DNA of 64,000 nucleotides from an uncultured Oscillospiraceae bacterium (GCA_900548355.1 URKR01000002.1:1-64000), one strand, 5' to 3'. Shown: positions 24,485 through 33,817, counted from the first letter of the stretch. Translations and numbers: made by a program. The notes: generated by a model not told the origin, from the letters alone.

Positions 24485-25579
24485 TTGATTGAAGTCAGTC
24501 ACCTGACCAAGCGCTACGGCGCGCACACGGCGGTCGATGACATCAGTTTCACCGTGGAAGACGGCTGTATCTACGGCCTGCTCGGGCCCAACGGCGCGGG
24601 CAAATCCACCACGATGAACGTCATCACCGGCTATTTGTCGCCCTCCAGCGGAACCGTCTCGATCGACGGCCACGACATTCAGGAAGACCCTCAGGCTGCC
24701 AAAGCCTGCATCGGCTACCTGCCTGAGCTTCCGCCGCTCTATGTCGATATGACAGTGCGCGAATACCTTGCCTTTGTGGCCGAGCTCAAGGGCGTGCGCA
24801 AACAGAACGAGCGCAAGGCCGATGTGGCGCGCGTTTGTGCCCGCGCCGGCCTGCAGGGCATGGAAGCGAGACTGATCCGCAACCTGTCCAAGGGCTATCG
24901 CCAGCGCGTTGGCATTGCGGCCGCGCTGCTCGGCAACCCGAAGGTCATCATCCTCGATGAACCGACCGTCGGCCTTGACCCGGCGCAGATGATTGAAATC
25001 CGCGCCCTGATCCATGACCTGGGGCAGACCCACACCGTTATCCTCTCAAGCCATATTTTGAGTGAGGTACAGACAGTCTGCGACCGGGTTCTGATTATTG
25101 CGCACGGCAAACTGGCTGCCCAGGGAACGCCCGAAGAGCTCGCCGCCAGGCTTGCGGCGCGCGGCGTGATCGCGGCCACGGCACAAGGCTCGAAGGAAGC
25201 CGTGCTGGCTGCGGCCGCCACGGTGCCCGGTCTGACCGATCTGCGCGTGACGGCCGAAAAGGCCGATGAGGTCAGCTTTACCGCCGCCAGCATCGACGGC
25301 AGTGACCAGCGCGCCGCGCTTTCGGCGGCACTGGCCGCCGCCGGCTGCCCGGTGCTGAGCCTGCAAAGCGAACAGATGAGCCTGGAGGATGTCTTCCTGC
25401 AGCTGACCGAAACCGAAGCGCCCGCAGAGGAAACGCCCCCCGCCGAAGCTGCAGAAACGGCGGAGGACGCCATGCCCGAACAAGAAACGGCCCAGGTGCA
25501 GGCTGCGCCCGATGCGGAAACCGAACCGAGCGAAGCCCCCGCAGAAGACGCGCCTGCCGAACCCGGAAAGGAGGATTGA
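24485..25579 (+). CDS. ABC transporter ATP-binding protein (GldA-like)
   Basis: 364 residues. The ABC ATPase domain has Walker A GPNGAGKS at 34-41, the signature region NLSKGYRQRVGIA, Walker B VIILDEP and the H-loop SSHIL. The start is TTG at 24485, eight bases after AAGGGGAG. After the ATPase comes a domain of about 80 residues, then a tail of roughly 55 residues made mostly of Ala, Glu and Pro, which looks unstructured. It is first of four genes (ATPase, ABC-2 permease, GldG-like, DUF4340) packed 2-18 bases apart. The cargo of such systems in Clostridia is not known to me. Confidence 0.9.
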   Translation: MIEVSHLTKRYGAHTAVDDISFTVEDGCIYGLLGPNGAGKSTTMNVITGYLSPSSGTVSIDGHDIQEDPQAAKACIGYLPELPPLYVDMTVREYLAFVAELKGVRKQNERKADVARVCARAGLQGMEARLIRNLSKGYRQRVGIAAALLGNPKVIILDEPTVGLDPAQMIEIRALIHDLGQTHTVILSSHILSEVQTVCDRVLIIAHGKLAAQGTPEELAARLAARGVIAATAQGSKEAVLAAAATVPGLTDLRVTAEKADEVSFTAASIDGSDQRAALSAALAAAGCPVLSLQSEQMSLEDVFLQLTETEAPAEETPPAEAAETAEDAMPEQETAQVQAAPDAETEPSEAPAEDAPAEPGKED

Positions 25580-25581
25580 CC

Positions 25582-26445
25582 ATGCTTGCAATCTTCAAGC
25601 GTGAGACCAAAAGCTACTTTACCGGCATGATCGGCTATGTTGTCATCGGGGTTATGCTGGCGTTTATCGGGCTGTATTACAGCGCCAACTGTATTGTTTA
25701 CGGCACGTCGGATTTTTCCATCGTGCTTTATTCCACCACCATTGCCATGCTGTTTGTGCTGCCGGCGCTCAGCATGCGCAGCTTTGCGGATGAGCGCCGC
25801 AACAAAACCGACCAGCTGCTGCTGACCAGCCCGGTCACCATCCCACAGATCGTGCTGGGCAAATACCTTGCGCAGCTCGTCATCTTTGCGGTGCCGGTCC
25901 TGGTTGCCTGCGTGATGCCGCTGATCCTGACGGCCTTCGGCACCGTCTCGCTCATCAGCGCATACGCCAGCCTGCTGGCTTACTTTCTGCTTGGTGCGGC
26001 CTGCATTGCGGTCGGCACCTTCATATCGGTGCTTACCGAAAACCAGATCATTGCCTACCTCGCCACCTTCGGCCTGCTGCTGCTCTCGTACCTGATGAAC
26101 GATATCCAGACCCTGTTCACCACCGGCAACACGCTGGCCTTTATCGTGTTCTGCGTCATTCTGGTGGTGGCGGCGGCGCTTGTCGGCCTTGTCTGCAAAA
26201 GCCTGACTGTCGGCTGCGGGGTGTTCTGCGCCGGCGCCGTGCTGCTGATCGTGCTGTTCCAGCTGCGGCCAACCTGGCTGCTCAACGGTTTCAATGCCGT
26301 ATTGGATGCTCTGGCGCTGTTCGCTCCGTTTGATGACTTTGTGGGCGGCATGTTCAGCGTACCGGACATCATGTATTATCTGTCGGTTGCGGGGCTGTTT
26401 CTGTTCCTGACCGGCGAGGCGCTTGAACGGCGCCGTTGGAACTGA
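25582..26445 (+). CDS. ABC-2 type permease (GldF-like)
   Basis: A 287-residue membrane protein with about six hydrophobic helices, opening with FKRETKSYFTGMIGYVVIGVML, the usual ABC-2 permease start. The ATG at 25582 is seven bases after AAAGGAGG; two bases separate it from the ATPase stop. Its SMRSFADERRNKTDQLLLTSP loop is the conserved cytoplasmic coupling region seen in GldF-like permeases. With the ATPase upstream and the GldG-like gene downstream it should form one transporter in the cytoplasmic membrane. Confidence 0.9.
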   Translation: MLAIFKRETKSYFTGMIGYVVIGVMLAFIGLYYSANCIVYGTSDFSIVLYSTTIAMLFVLPALSMRSFADERRNKTDQLLLTSPVTIPQIVLGKYLAQLVIFAVPVLVACVMPLILTAFGTVSLISAYASLLAYFLLGAACIAVGTFISVLTENQIIAYLATFGLLLLSYLMNDIQTLFTTGNTLAFIVFCVILVVAAALVGLVCKSLTVGCGVFCAGAVLLIVLFQLRPTWLLNGFNAVLDALALFAPFDDFVGGMFSVPDIMYYLSVAGLFLFLTGEALERRRWN

Positions 26446-26463
26446 GCAGGGGAGGGCGTTGCA

Positions 26464-27957
26464 ATGAAACTGAATTTTCATAAAAAGGCCGGTAAAGCCC
26501 CGGCGCCCCAGCCCACTGCAGCCCAAAAAGCCAGCCGGCGCCGCGCGCTGCATGCCGGCGCATATTCCACGGTGCTTGGCGCCATTGTGCTGGTGCTGGT
26601 CATTCTGCTCAACCTGGTGATGCAGGCTGTCCCGACCAAGTTTACCGAGTTTGATATTTCCACCGGCCAGATGTTCACCCTGAGCGAGACGACCACCAGC
26701 ATGCTTGCCGCGCTGGACAAGGATGTCACAGCCTACTACCTGGCTGAAACCGGCAACGAGGATACGAACATCACCCGGATTCTGGACCGGTACGCCGGCC
26801 AGTCAAGCCATTTCAGCTGGGAACAGCGCGACCCGGCCCTTTACCCGACCTTTGCCGCGCAGTATGACGCCGCTGATGCCACCAACGGCAGCGTGATCCT
26901 TGTCTGCGGCGAAAACTCAACCCTTGTCGATTACTATGATATGTACGAGTATGATTACTCGAACTATTATACGACCGGCTCCTATGAACTGAACTTTGCG
27001 GCTGAAAACGCCCTGACTACCGGCGTGGCCCAGGTCACCCGTGACACCACCTATACCCTTTATGCGCTGACCGGCCATGGAGAGACCAGCCTTGGCAGTG
27101 ATTTTACCGAAGTGCTTGACAACGCCGGCATCACACTGGAGGAGATCAACCTGACCACCACCGAACTGCCGGCTGAAGCCGATGCGGTGCTTATCAACGC
27201 CCCGCAGACTGATCTGACCACCGACGATCTCGACACGCTGCGCAGCTATCTCGAGGGTGGCGGCAGGCTGCTGGTTACGACCAGTTTGCTTTACGAAACA
27301 CCGAACCTGGATACGCTGCTGGCCGAGTACGGTATGACCCGTGAAGAAGGCCTGCTTGTTGAAACAGACCCGAATTATTACGCCTACCGCTATGCCGGCA
27401 CCTACCTTTTGCCGCAGCTTGCATCGAACGATGTCACCGCCGGCATTGCCGATGGCCTGTATGTCTTTGCCCCGACGGCCCAGGGCATCCTGACCGCCGA
27501 TGACGGGGCAACCACGGCCGAGACCGCTTCGGAAAAAGACCTGAGCTTCACGACGCTGCTTTCCACATCGGGCAACGCCTATTCGATGCTTGCATACGAG
27601 ACGGCCACCACTCTTGAGCAGGGCGAGAACGACCCGACCGGCAGCTTTGATGTCGCCGTTGCAGCCGAGGACGCAACCTCTGGCAGTGCGGTTGTGTGGA
27701 TCAACTGCGGGTATGTCTTTACCGATGAAATCAACGCAGCGGTTTCGGGCGGCAACGCCCAGCTTATGGGTAGCATCCTGAACTGGATGAACGGTGAAGA
27801 AAACGCTACCGTCATCGAATCCCGCAGCATGAGCGCCGAAACACTGACGGTGCCCAGCAACCTGATTATGCCGCTCGGCCTGCTGTTTGTCATTGTGCTG
27901 CCGCTGGCCAGCCTGATCATCGGCGTGGTGATCTTCATCCTGCGCCGCCGGCGCTGA
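26464..27957 (+). CDS. GldG-like ABC transporter auxiliary membrane protein
   Basis: 497 residues with one N-terminal membrane helix (about 37-55), a large extracytoplasmic domain, and a C-terminal helix followed by RRRR (about 470-497). The extracellular part starts with FTEFDISTGQMFTLSE and contains TLYALTGHGE, both typical of the GldG/ABC auxiliary family (DUF4350-like). It is acidic and Thr-rich. The ribosome site GGGGAGGG precedes ATG 26464. It presumably works with the upstream ATPase and permease. Confidence 0.87.
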   Translation: MKLNFHKKAGKAPAPQPTAAQKASRRRALHAGAYSTVLGAIVLVLVILLNLVMQAVPTKFTEFDISTGQMFTLSETTTSMLAALDKDVTAYYLAETGNEDTNITRILDRYAGQSSHFSWEQRDPALYPTFAAQYDAADATNGSVILVCGENSTLVDYYDMYEYDYSNYYTTGSYELNFAAENALTTGVAQVTRDTTYTLYALTGHGETSLGSDFTEVLDNAGITLEEINLTTTELPAEADAVLINAPQTDLTTDDLDTLRSYLEGGGRLLVTTSLLYETPNLDTLLAEYGMTREEGLLVETDPNYYAYRYAGTYLLPQLASNDVTAGIADGLYVFAPTAQGILTADDGATTAETASEKDLSFTTLLSTSGNAYSMLAYETATTLEQGENDPTGSFDVAVAAEDATSGSAVVWINCGYVFTDEINAAVSGGNAQLMGSILNWMNGEENATVIESRSMSAETLTVPSNLIMPLGLLFVIVLPLASLIIGVVIFILRRRR

Positions 27958-27973
27958 TACGAGGAGGAGCTGC

Positions 27974-29068
27974 ATGAAAGCCAAAAAGAACAAATTTCTG
28001 CCGCTTATTGTGTTGGCGGCCGTCGTGGTTGTGTTGATCGTCGCGTTGGCCGTGCTCTCGAATCTGGAGGATGAACCGGAACAGACCGTTGCGCTTTTCA
28101 GCGCCGAGTTTTCGGCCGATGATATCACCGCCGTCGCCTGGCAGGACGAGGAAACCGACGTGGTGCTTGACCGTACCGCAGCCGACAGTGAAGACGAAGA
28201 GGACAGCTGGACGCTGCGCAGCGACCCGAACCTGCCGATCGATTCTTCCACCGCCTCGACCGCCAGCGATGAAATCTTCAACCTGACCGCCCTGCGCGAG
28301 CTGCCCTCCGACAGCGAAACCGAGGATATGGGCCTGGATACCCCCACAATGGTGCTGACCATCGCGATTGACGGCGCCGATCCGACCGCCACGGCGGAAC
28401 AGGCCGAGACCGCCACCGGGGAGACTGCCACAGGCGAAAGCGCCCTGCCGGAAGGGGTTTACACACTGACAGTGGGCGCCGAAAACGAAATCACCCAGGC
28501 ATACTATGCCCGGGCGAGCTGGAACGGCGCGCTCTACACAATCAATTCGTCTGACCTTTCCAGCATCTGCCGTACCCCGCAGCAGCTCTATGCTGAGCAG
28601 GAAATTACCGACATCGAGCTGGAAGAAGTCGCCACAATGACCCTCTCCACCCCGACCGAGACGCTGGAATTCAGCTACGACGGTGAAACCTGGACGCTGA
28701 CCGACGACCCCGCCTACACGCTGGACCAGGATCTCGTTGAAAAAATGGCCGCGACCATCTGCGATATGCAGACCGCCTGGACCATCACGGACCCCGAGGA
28801 GGACAGCGTCTATGGTTTGGACGCACCTGATGCGACGGTGACGCTGGTTGCAAACGACGGCAGCAGCATTACCTGCCGGTTCGGCATGGTAGACCCTGAG
28901 GACGACAGCCTTTGCTATCTGCGCAGCAGCGCGGCCGAAGGCGTTGTGTATGAGGTGGATTCCGACCACAGCAGCGCGTACGCCTACACCAAAGAGACGC
29001 TGAAGGGCGAAGAATCCACGGCCGAAACAGCGGAAACCTCCACCGAGGATGTCGCCGCCGAACACTAA
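27974..29068 (+). CDS. DUF4340-family protein
   Basis: 364 residues: an N-terminal membrane anchor (LPLIVLAAVVVVLIVALAVL, about 9-28) and a very acidic extracytoplasmic region with two repeats of the DUF4340 type (a Trp-containing strand followed by LRSDPNLPID, and WTLTDDPAYTLD). A short internal repeat, ETATGETATGES, lies near residue 140. DUF4340 genes commonly accompany GldG-like genes; the function is unknown. ATG 27974 follows GAGGAGG. A terminator follows, so this is the last gene of the four. Confidence 0.86.
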   Translation: MKAKKNKFLPLIVLAAVVVVLIVALAVLSNLEDEPEQTVALFSAEFSADDITAVAWQDEETDVVLDRTAADSEDEEDSWTLRSDPNLPIDSSTASTASDEIFNLTALRELPSDSETEDMGLDTPTMVLTIAIDGADPTATAEQAETATGETATGESALPEGVYTLTVGAENEITQAYYARASWNGALYTINSSDLSSICRTPQQLYAEQEITDIELEEVATMTLSTPTETLEFSYDGETWTLTDDPAYTLDQDLVEKMAATICDMQTAWTITDPEEDSVYGLDAPDATVTLVANDGSSITCRFGMVDPEDDSLCYLRSSAAEGVVYEVDSDHSSAYAYTKETLKGEESTAETAETSTEDVAAEH

Positions 29069-29089
29069 CCCATTCCAATCATCCCAGCC

Positions 29090-29139
29090 AGCCGCAGGGC
29101 GCCCGGGCAGTAACCCGGCCGCCCTGCGGCTTTTCTTTT
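29090..29139 (+). terminator. Terminator of the Gld-type ABC operon
   Basis: GCCGCAGGGCG (29091-29101) pairs with CGCCCTGCGGC (29120-29130) and is followed by TTTTCTTTT. Confidence 0.9.
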
Positions 29140-29150
29140 GCGAAGGGCCA

Positions 29151-29159
29151 TGTTATAAT
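29151..29159 (+). promoter_or_regulatory. Extended -10 promoter of the GH3 gene
   Basis: TGTTATAAT gives an extended -10 (TG-N-TATAAT). No good -35 is seen; the T-tail of the preceding terminator occupies that place. Confidence 0.55.
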
Positions 29160-29211
29160 GGCAATATGTAGACAGAGCCTTCGGGGCGTGTGCGGAAAGG
29201 GGAGGAGCGGC

Positions 29212-30426
29212 TTGCAACACAGACTGCGGCGGTTTACCGCGCTCGTGCTGGCGGTCTGCACGCTGGCTGGCTGTGCGGGCTGGGGCGCTTCGGAAACCGC
29301 AGCTACCTCGGCGGTGCCCGCCGTCTCGCCGGCCCCTGCGCCGACCGGGGCTGGCGACCCGCTCAGTGGGATGACGCTGCGTGAAAAGGTTGGCCAGCTC
29401 TTTATTGTCCGGCCTGATGCGCTCGACCCCGCCCAGACCCAGGACCGGATCGACGATGCCGACGCCGCCGGCGTGACCGCCCTGACCGACGCCATGCGCG
29501 AGACGCTGGAAACCTACCCCGTCGGCGGCGTGGTGCTGTTCGGCAAAAACATCGAATCGCCCGCCCAGCTTGCGGCTTTCACGGCCGACTTGCAGGAAGC
29601 CGGCCGCCTGCCGATGTTTATTGCGGTGGATGAGGAGGGCGGCGCGGTCGCCCGGCTCGCGAACAGCCCGGCGCTTTCGCTGCCGCAGTATGAGAGCGCG
29701 GCCGCCGTCGGCGCAGAAGGCCCCGCCGCGGCGCGGGAGATGGCCTGCACGATCGGCGGATATCTGCAAGGCTATGGCATTAACCTTGACTTCGCACCGG
29801 TGGCCGATGTCAACTCGAACCCCGCCAACCCGGTCATCGGCACCCGCGCCTTCTCAGCTGATCCGGAAATGGCCGCGGCATGCGTTTCGGCCGCTGTGCA
29901 GGGCTTTGCCGAAGCCGGCGTGCTCTGCTGCCTCAAACATTTCCCCGGCCATGGCGATACAGCCGCCGACAGCCACGACGGCGCCGTGACACTGGACAAA
30001 ACCCTTGAGGAATTGCGCAGCTGTGAGCTCCGGCCGTTTGCGTCCGGCATTGCGGCCGGCGCGCCGCTCGTCATGGTCGGGCATATCAGCGCCCCGAGCG
30101 CCGTGCCGGCCGAAGAAGCGAACCTGCCGGCCAGTTTGAGCCCCGGTTTGATCGACGGCCTGCTGCGACAGGAACTCGGCTTTACCGGCCTTGTCGTGAC
30201 CGATTCGCTCGCGATGAAAGCGATCACCGAAAACTTTACCCCCGGCGAAGCCGCCGTCCGCGCCCTGCAGGCCGGGGCCGATCTGCTGCTGATGCCGGCA
30301 GATTTGGCCGAAGCGTTTGATGCCGTGACCGAAGCCGTTGAAACCGGCGCTATTCCCGAAGCGGCGCTCAACGCCAAGGTTGCGCGTATTCTCGCCGCCA
30401 AACAGTCCTTTGCGGCCGTACCCTAA
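29212..30426 (+). CDS. GH3 beta-N-acetylhexosaminidase lipoprotein (NagZ-like)
   Basis: 404 residues. The start is TTG at 29212, following AGGGGAGGAG. It opens with a basic stretch (QHRLRRF), a hydrophobic segment and the lipobox LAGC (18-21), so the mature protein is lipid-anchored outside the membrane. The glycoside hydrolase family 3 domain carries IAVDEEGG, KHFPGHGDTAADSH (the NagZ-type His/Asp loop) and VVTDSLAM with the nucleophile Asp. NagZ-type enzymes remove N-acetylglucosamine from muropeptides or other glycans. Extracellular anchoring suggests a wall-turnover or scavenging role. Confidence 0.9.
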   Translation: MQHRLRRFTALVLAVCTLAGCAGWGASETAATSAVPAVSPAPAPTGAGDPLSGMTLREKVGQLFIVRPDALDPAQTQDRIDDADAAGVTALTDAMRETLETYPVGGVVLFGKNIESPAQLAAFTADLQEAGRLPMFIAVDEEGGAVARLANSPALSLPQYESAAAVGAEGPAAAREMACTIGGYLQGYGINLDFAPVADVNSNPANPVIGTRAFSADPEMAAACVSAAVQGFAEAGVLCCLKHFPGHGDTAADSHDGAVTLDKTLEELRSCELRPFASGIAAGAPLVMVGHISAPSAVPAEEANLPASLSPGLIDGLLRQELGFTGLVVTDSLAMKAITENFTPGEAAVRALQAGADLLLMPADLAEAFDAVTEAVETGAIPEAALNAKVARILAAKQSFAAVP

Positions 30427-30481
30427 AGACTGCGCCGTACAAGGGCAGCCCACCAAACCTATCAGCTTTGTGGAGGTCCCC

Positions 30482-31657
30482 ATGCCCAGCCACGATCGTT
30501 TTTCCCCCAACATCCAGCCCAGCACGCTGGCCGGCACGGCGGGATGCGCTGCCTCGGCCTGGCAGGTGCAGGATAAATCGTCCGCGGCGGCGCAGCCGCT
30601 CTATGCGGTGGACGGCTGGCTTTTCACCCAGCGGGTGTCCGGCATCCAGCGCTATGCGATCGAGCTGCTTGCCGCGCTCGACCCGATCATCCCGCCCGGC
30701 ACGCTGGAACTCGTTTTGCCCGAAGGCGCGCGCTGCCCGGCCTACCAGAACATCCGGGTCGTACCCTGGGGCCAGGCGTCGCCGCGGTGGGAACAGCTGG
30801 ATTACCCGCGGTATCTTGCCAAGGCCGGCCGCCGCTGGCTTTGTATGTGCAATGTGATCCCGCTCGCAGCGCCGGCGGCCTGCCGGGGGATTGCGGTCTG
30901 GCACGATGTCTGCTACCGCGCCCGGCCGGATTTCTACCGCGACCCGCGCGGCCTTGCCAGCGCGGCCTGGCACCGGCTGCAGTACCGCGCCATCGCTGCC
31001 CGGGCACGCCGCATTATCACGGTGTCGGAATTTTCCAAAAGCGAGATCCAGCGGTATTACCGTGTTGCGCCCGACCGCATCAAGGTCATCTACAATGCCT
31101 GGCAGCAGATGCAGCGCATCGAGCCGGACGAGGGGATTCTCGATAACGCTCCGCCGCCCGGCGCGCCGGCGCTGCGCCGCGGCGAGTATTACTTCAGCAT
31201 GGCGAACCTGCTCAAAAACAAAAACTTCCCCTGGGTGCTGCGGGCGGCCAAGGCCGCGCCGGGCAGCGTCTTTGCGATTGCCGGCGGCGGCAGCCTGCGG
31301 GCCGAAGCCGAAGCCCTCGGCCTGGCTGACTTGCCCAATGTGCGGTATCTCGGCTATGTGACCGACGGCGAAGCAAAAGCGCTGATGGCCAACTGCCGCG
31401 CGTTTCTGTTCCCAACCCTGTATGAGGGGTTTGGTATCCCGCCGCTCGAAGCGATCGCCTGCGGTGCGCCGCGGGTGATTGTGAGCGATACGCCCTGTAT
31501 GCGGGAAATCTACGGCCCCCACGCGGCTTATCTTGACCCCGCCGCCCCCTGCGACCCGGCCGCCCTGCCCCCGCCCGCAGCAGCCCCTGCCGAACTGCTT
31601 GGCCAATATTCCTGGTCGGCCAGCGCCCGAAGATTGGCGGGGCTGCTGGGGCTGTGA
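30482..31657 (+). CDS. GT4-type glycosyltransferase
   Basis: 391 residues of the GT-B fold. The acceptor-side half contains VSGIQRYAIEL, and the middle has ITVSEFSKSEIQRYY, found in mannosyl/rhamnosyl-type GT4 enzymes. The donor-binding half ends with LFPTLYEGFGIPPLEAIACG, the E-x7-E motif of the family. It should transfer an activated sugar to a surface glycan or lipid; donor and acceptor are unknown. ATG at 30482 follows TGGAGGT. It is 55 bases after the GH3 gene and 20 bases before the kinase-like gene. Confidence 0.88.
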   Translation: MPSHDRFSPNIQPSTLAGTAGCAASAWQVQDKSSAAAQPLYAVDGWLFTQRVSGIQRYAIELLAALDPIIPPGTLELVLPEGARCPAYQNIRVVPWGQASPRWEQLDYPRYLAKAGRRWLCMCNVIPLAAPAACRGIAVWHDVCYRARPDFYRDPRGLASAAWHRLQYRAIAARARRIITVSEFSKSEIQRYYRVAPDRIKVIYNAWQQMQRIEPDEGILDNAPPPGAPALRRGEYYFSMANLLKNKNFPWVLRAAKAAPGSVFAIAGGGSLRAEAEALGLADLPNVRYLGYVTDGEAKALMANCRAFLFPTLYEGFGIPPLEAIACGAPRVIVSDTPCMREIYGPHAAYLDPAAPCDPAALPPPAAAPAELLGQYSWSASARRLAGLLGL

Positions 31658-31677
31658 GGATAAAAGGAGCGTTGGAT

Positions 31678-32217
31678 ATGGAAACTGTGATGACCGTAAA
31701 CAGCAAGCCCTATACGGTGCTGCGGCTTCTGGGTAAAGGAAAGGGCGGGTATTCCTATCTTGTTCGCGATGGAGCGGAGCAATATGTGCTCAAACAAATT
31801 CATCACGAACCCTGCGACTATTACCAGTTCGGAGACAAATTGGCTGCTGAACTGCGGGATTACGAGCGTCTGCGGGAAGTCGGCGTGCCCATGCCGAAGC
31901 TTCTGGCTGTGGATACGGCCGCCGAGCGCCTGCTCAAAGAGTACATCGAAGGCGATACCGTCTTCGCCCTTGTGCGGGCCGGCGCGCTGCCGCCCGCCTG
32001 TCTGGATGCGATGCGGGCCATCTGCCAAAAGCTCTACGCGGCGGGGCTCAACATCGATTATTTCCCAACCAACTTCATCCCGCGGGACGGCACGCTCTAC
32101 TATGTCGATTACGAGTGTAACGCCTATATGGAGCAGTGGGACTTTGAACATTGGGGCATCCAGTATTGGAGCCAGACCCCGGCGTTTCTGGAATATCTGC
32201 GCGACCACGAAAACTGA
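31678..32217 (+). CDS. Small protein-kinase-like protein
   Basis: A 179-residue kinase-fold protein. The glycine loop GKGKGG is at 19-24, the ATP-binding Lys at 39 (YVLKQI), a helix-C Glu near 58, and a hinge KEYIEGD. The catalytic loop is NIDYFPTN (125-132), with Asp127 and Asn132 kept, and the DFG position reads VDYE (Asp144). The His of the usual H-x-D is Asn here. At 179 residues it is shorter than Hanks-type kinases and close to small RIO/lipopolysaccharide-kinase-like proteins. It follows the glycosyltransferase by 20 bases, so a sugar or lipid substrate is as likely as a protein. ATG 31678 follows AAAAGGAG. Confidence 0.72.
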   Translation: METVMTVNSKPYTVLRLLGKGKGGYSYLVRDGAEQYVLKQIHHEPCDYYQFGDKLAAELRDYERLREVGVPMPKLLAVDTAAERLLKEYIEGDTVFALVRAGALPPACLDAMRAICQKLYAAGLNIDYFPTNFIPRDGTLYYVDYECNAYMEQWDFEHWGIQYWSQTPAFLEYLRDHEN

Positions 32218-32225
32218 AACAATGT

Positions 32226-32266
32226 AAAAGCACAGCCCCTGCCGCATGAACGGTGGGGGCTGTGCT
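32226..32266 (-). terminator. Hairpin terminator between convergent genes
   Basis: AGCACAGCCCC and GGGGCTGTGCT form an 11-bp stem. On the minus strand it is followed by TTTTAC, serving comM; it may also slow transcription from the kinase-like gene. Confidence 0.75.
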
Positions 32267-32268
32267 CA

Positions 32269-32291
32269 GCGTGTCGAGAAACTCGACACGC
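32269..32291. repeat. Perfect short hairpin GCGTGTCGAG-AAA-CTCGACACGC
   Basis: A 10-bp perfect stem with a 3-base loop, nine bases downstream of the comM stop. It lacks a T tail and shares the GCGTGTCG motif with the hairpin near 57.6 kb; possibly a dispersed palindrome. Confidence 0.6.
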
Positions 32292-32299
32292 CGCCTCCC

Positions 32300-33817
32300 T
32301 TATCCTTCCCTGTCCATCTGCCTGTACTGCAGCGCCTCCATCAGCGCGGCGGAGTCGATGGTCTCTTTGCCGGCCAGGTCGGCGACGGTGCGGGCCACCC
32401 GCAGAATCCGGTCGTAGGCGCGGGCGCTGTAGCCCATTTTGGTAAAGGCGGCGCGCAGCAGCGCTTCGGCCGCCGGGGCAAGCGGGCAGAACCGCCGCAG
32501 CTGGCCGCTCGGCAGCTGGGCGTTGCAGTGGATGCGCAGCGCTTTGTACCGCGCTTGCTGGATGGCACGCGCGGCCGCCACCCGGGCGCGCACGGCCTCG
32601 CTCGGCTCGCCGCCGGCCTTGGCCGCCAGCGCCTCATATTCGACCGGCCGCACATCCACATGCAGGTCGATACGGTCCAGCAGCGGCCCTGAAATCCGCT
32701 GCCGATAGCGGGCGATCGCGCTTGGCGTGCAGCTGCATTCATGGCCGGGGCAGCCGTAATACCCGCATTTGCAGGGGTTCATGGCGGCTACCAGCATAAA
32801 CCGGCAGGGGTAGGTTGCGCTTGCATGTACCCGGCTGACCGTGATCCGGCCATCTTCAAGCGGCTGGCGCAGTACCTCGAGTGTCTCGCGGGAGAATTCG
32901 GGCAGTTCGTCCAGAAACAGAACCCCGTTGTGTGCCAGGCTGACCTCGCCGGGGCGCGGGTTGCTGCCGCCGCCGGCCAGCGCGGTCGAACTCACACTGT
33001 GATGCGGGCTGCGGAACGGACGCTGCCGCAGCAGCCCGGCGCCGTTCGGCACCAGCCCGGCGACCGAGTAAACCGCCGTTGTCTCCAGCGCTTCGCGGTA
33101 GGTCAGCGGCGGCAGTATGCCGGGCAGCCGTTTGGCCAGCATGCTCTTGCCGCTGCCCGGCGGGCCGATCATCAGCAGGTTGTGCCCGCCGGCGGCCGCA
33201 ATCTCCATGGCGCGGCGCGCCTCGGCCTGGCCGCGTACATCGGCCAGATCCGGCCCGTACCAGCGCCCCGCCGTGTCAAACCCGTCGGGTTTGGCGGGGG
33301 AAAGCGGGGCCGCACCGCTCAGGTGTTCGACTACGGCGCGGGCAGTCGGGGCAGGGTAGACGGTCACGCCTTCGGCCACGGCGGCTTCGGTTGCATTGTC
33401 GGCCGGTACAAACAGTTCGGTAAAGCCGGCCTTGCGGGCGGCCAGTGCCAGCGGCAGCGCACCGGCAATCGGGCGAAGCGAACCATCCAACCCCACTTCG
33501 CCCAGAAATACCTGCTGCGGGCCGGGAACCGGCAGCACGCCCTGCGCAGCCAGCAGCCCGATGAAGACCGGCAGGTCGTAAAGCGGCCCTGTTTTGCGCA
33601 CATCAGCCGGCGCCAGGTTGACCGTGACATGGCTGCTGGGCCAGGCGTAGCGCAGGTTTTTCAGCGCGCTGCGCACCCGCTCGCCGCATTCCCGCACCGC
33701 GGAATCGGGCAGGCCGACCACCACAAAGGCGGGCATCCCGCCCGAAATATCGGTTTCGACCGTGACGGGATACCCCCGCAGCCCGGCCAGCCCCATGCTG
33801 TTGACCCGTGCAAACAT
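32300..33817 (-). CDS. comM: YifB/ComM family AAA+ ATPase (Mg-chelatase-like)
   Basis: 505 residues. The N-terminal ChlI/LonC-like domain reads FARVNSMGLAGL, GLPDSAVRE and NLAPADVRK. The AAA+ core has Walker A GPPGSGKSM near 215 and Walker B GVLFLDELPEF. NPCKCGYYGCPGHECSC is a Cys-rich insert, and a C-terminal helical domain ends in QYRQMDREG. ComM is a hexameric helicase that promotes branch migration during natural transformation; YifB homologues are found widely in bacteria not known to be competent. The gene stands alone, with a palindromic repeat element directly upstream. Confidence 0.93.
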   Translation of the reverse strand: MFARVNSMGLAGLRGYPVTVETDISGGMPAFVVVGLPDSAVRECGERVRSALKNLRYAWPSSHVTVNLAPADVRKTGPLYDLPVFIGLLAAQGVLPVPGPQQVFLGEVGLDGSLRPIAGALPLALAARKAGFTELFVPADNATEAAVAEGVTVYPAPTARAVVEHLSGAAPLSPAKPDGFDTAGRWYGPDLADVRGQAEARRAMEIAAAGGHNLLMIGPPGSGKSMLAKRLPGILPPLTYREALETTAVYSVAGLVPNGAGLLRQRPFRSPHHSVSSTALAGGGSNPRPGEVSLAHNGVLFLDELPEFSRETLEVLRQPLEDGRITVSRVHASATYPCRFMLVAAMNPCKCGYYGCPGHECSCTPSAIARYRQRISGPLLDRIDLHVDVRPVEYEALAAKAGGEPSEAVRARVAAARAIQQARYKALRIHCNAQLPSGQLRRFCPLAPAAEALLRAAFTKMGYSARAYDRILRVARTVADLAGKETIDSAALMEALQYRQMDREG

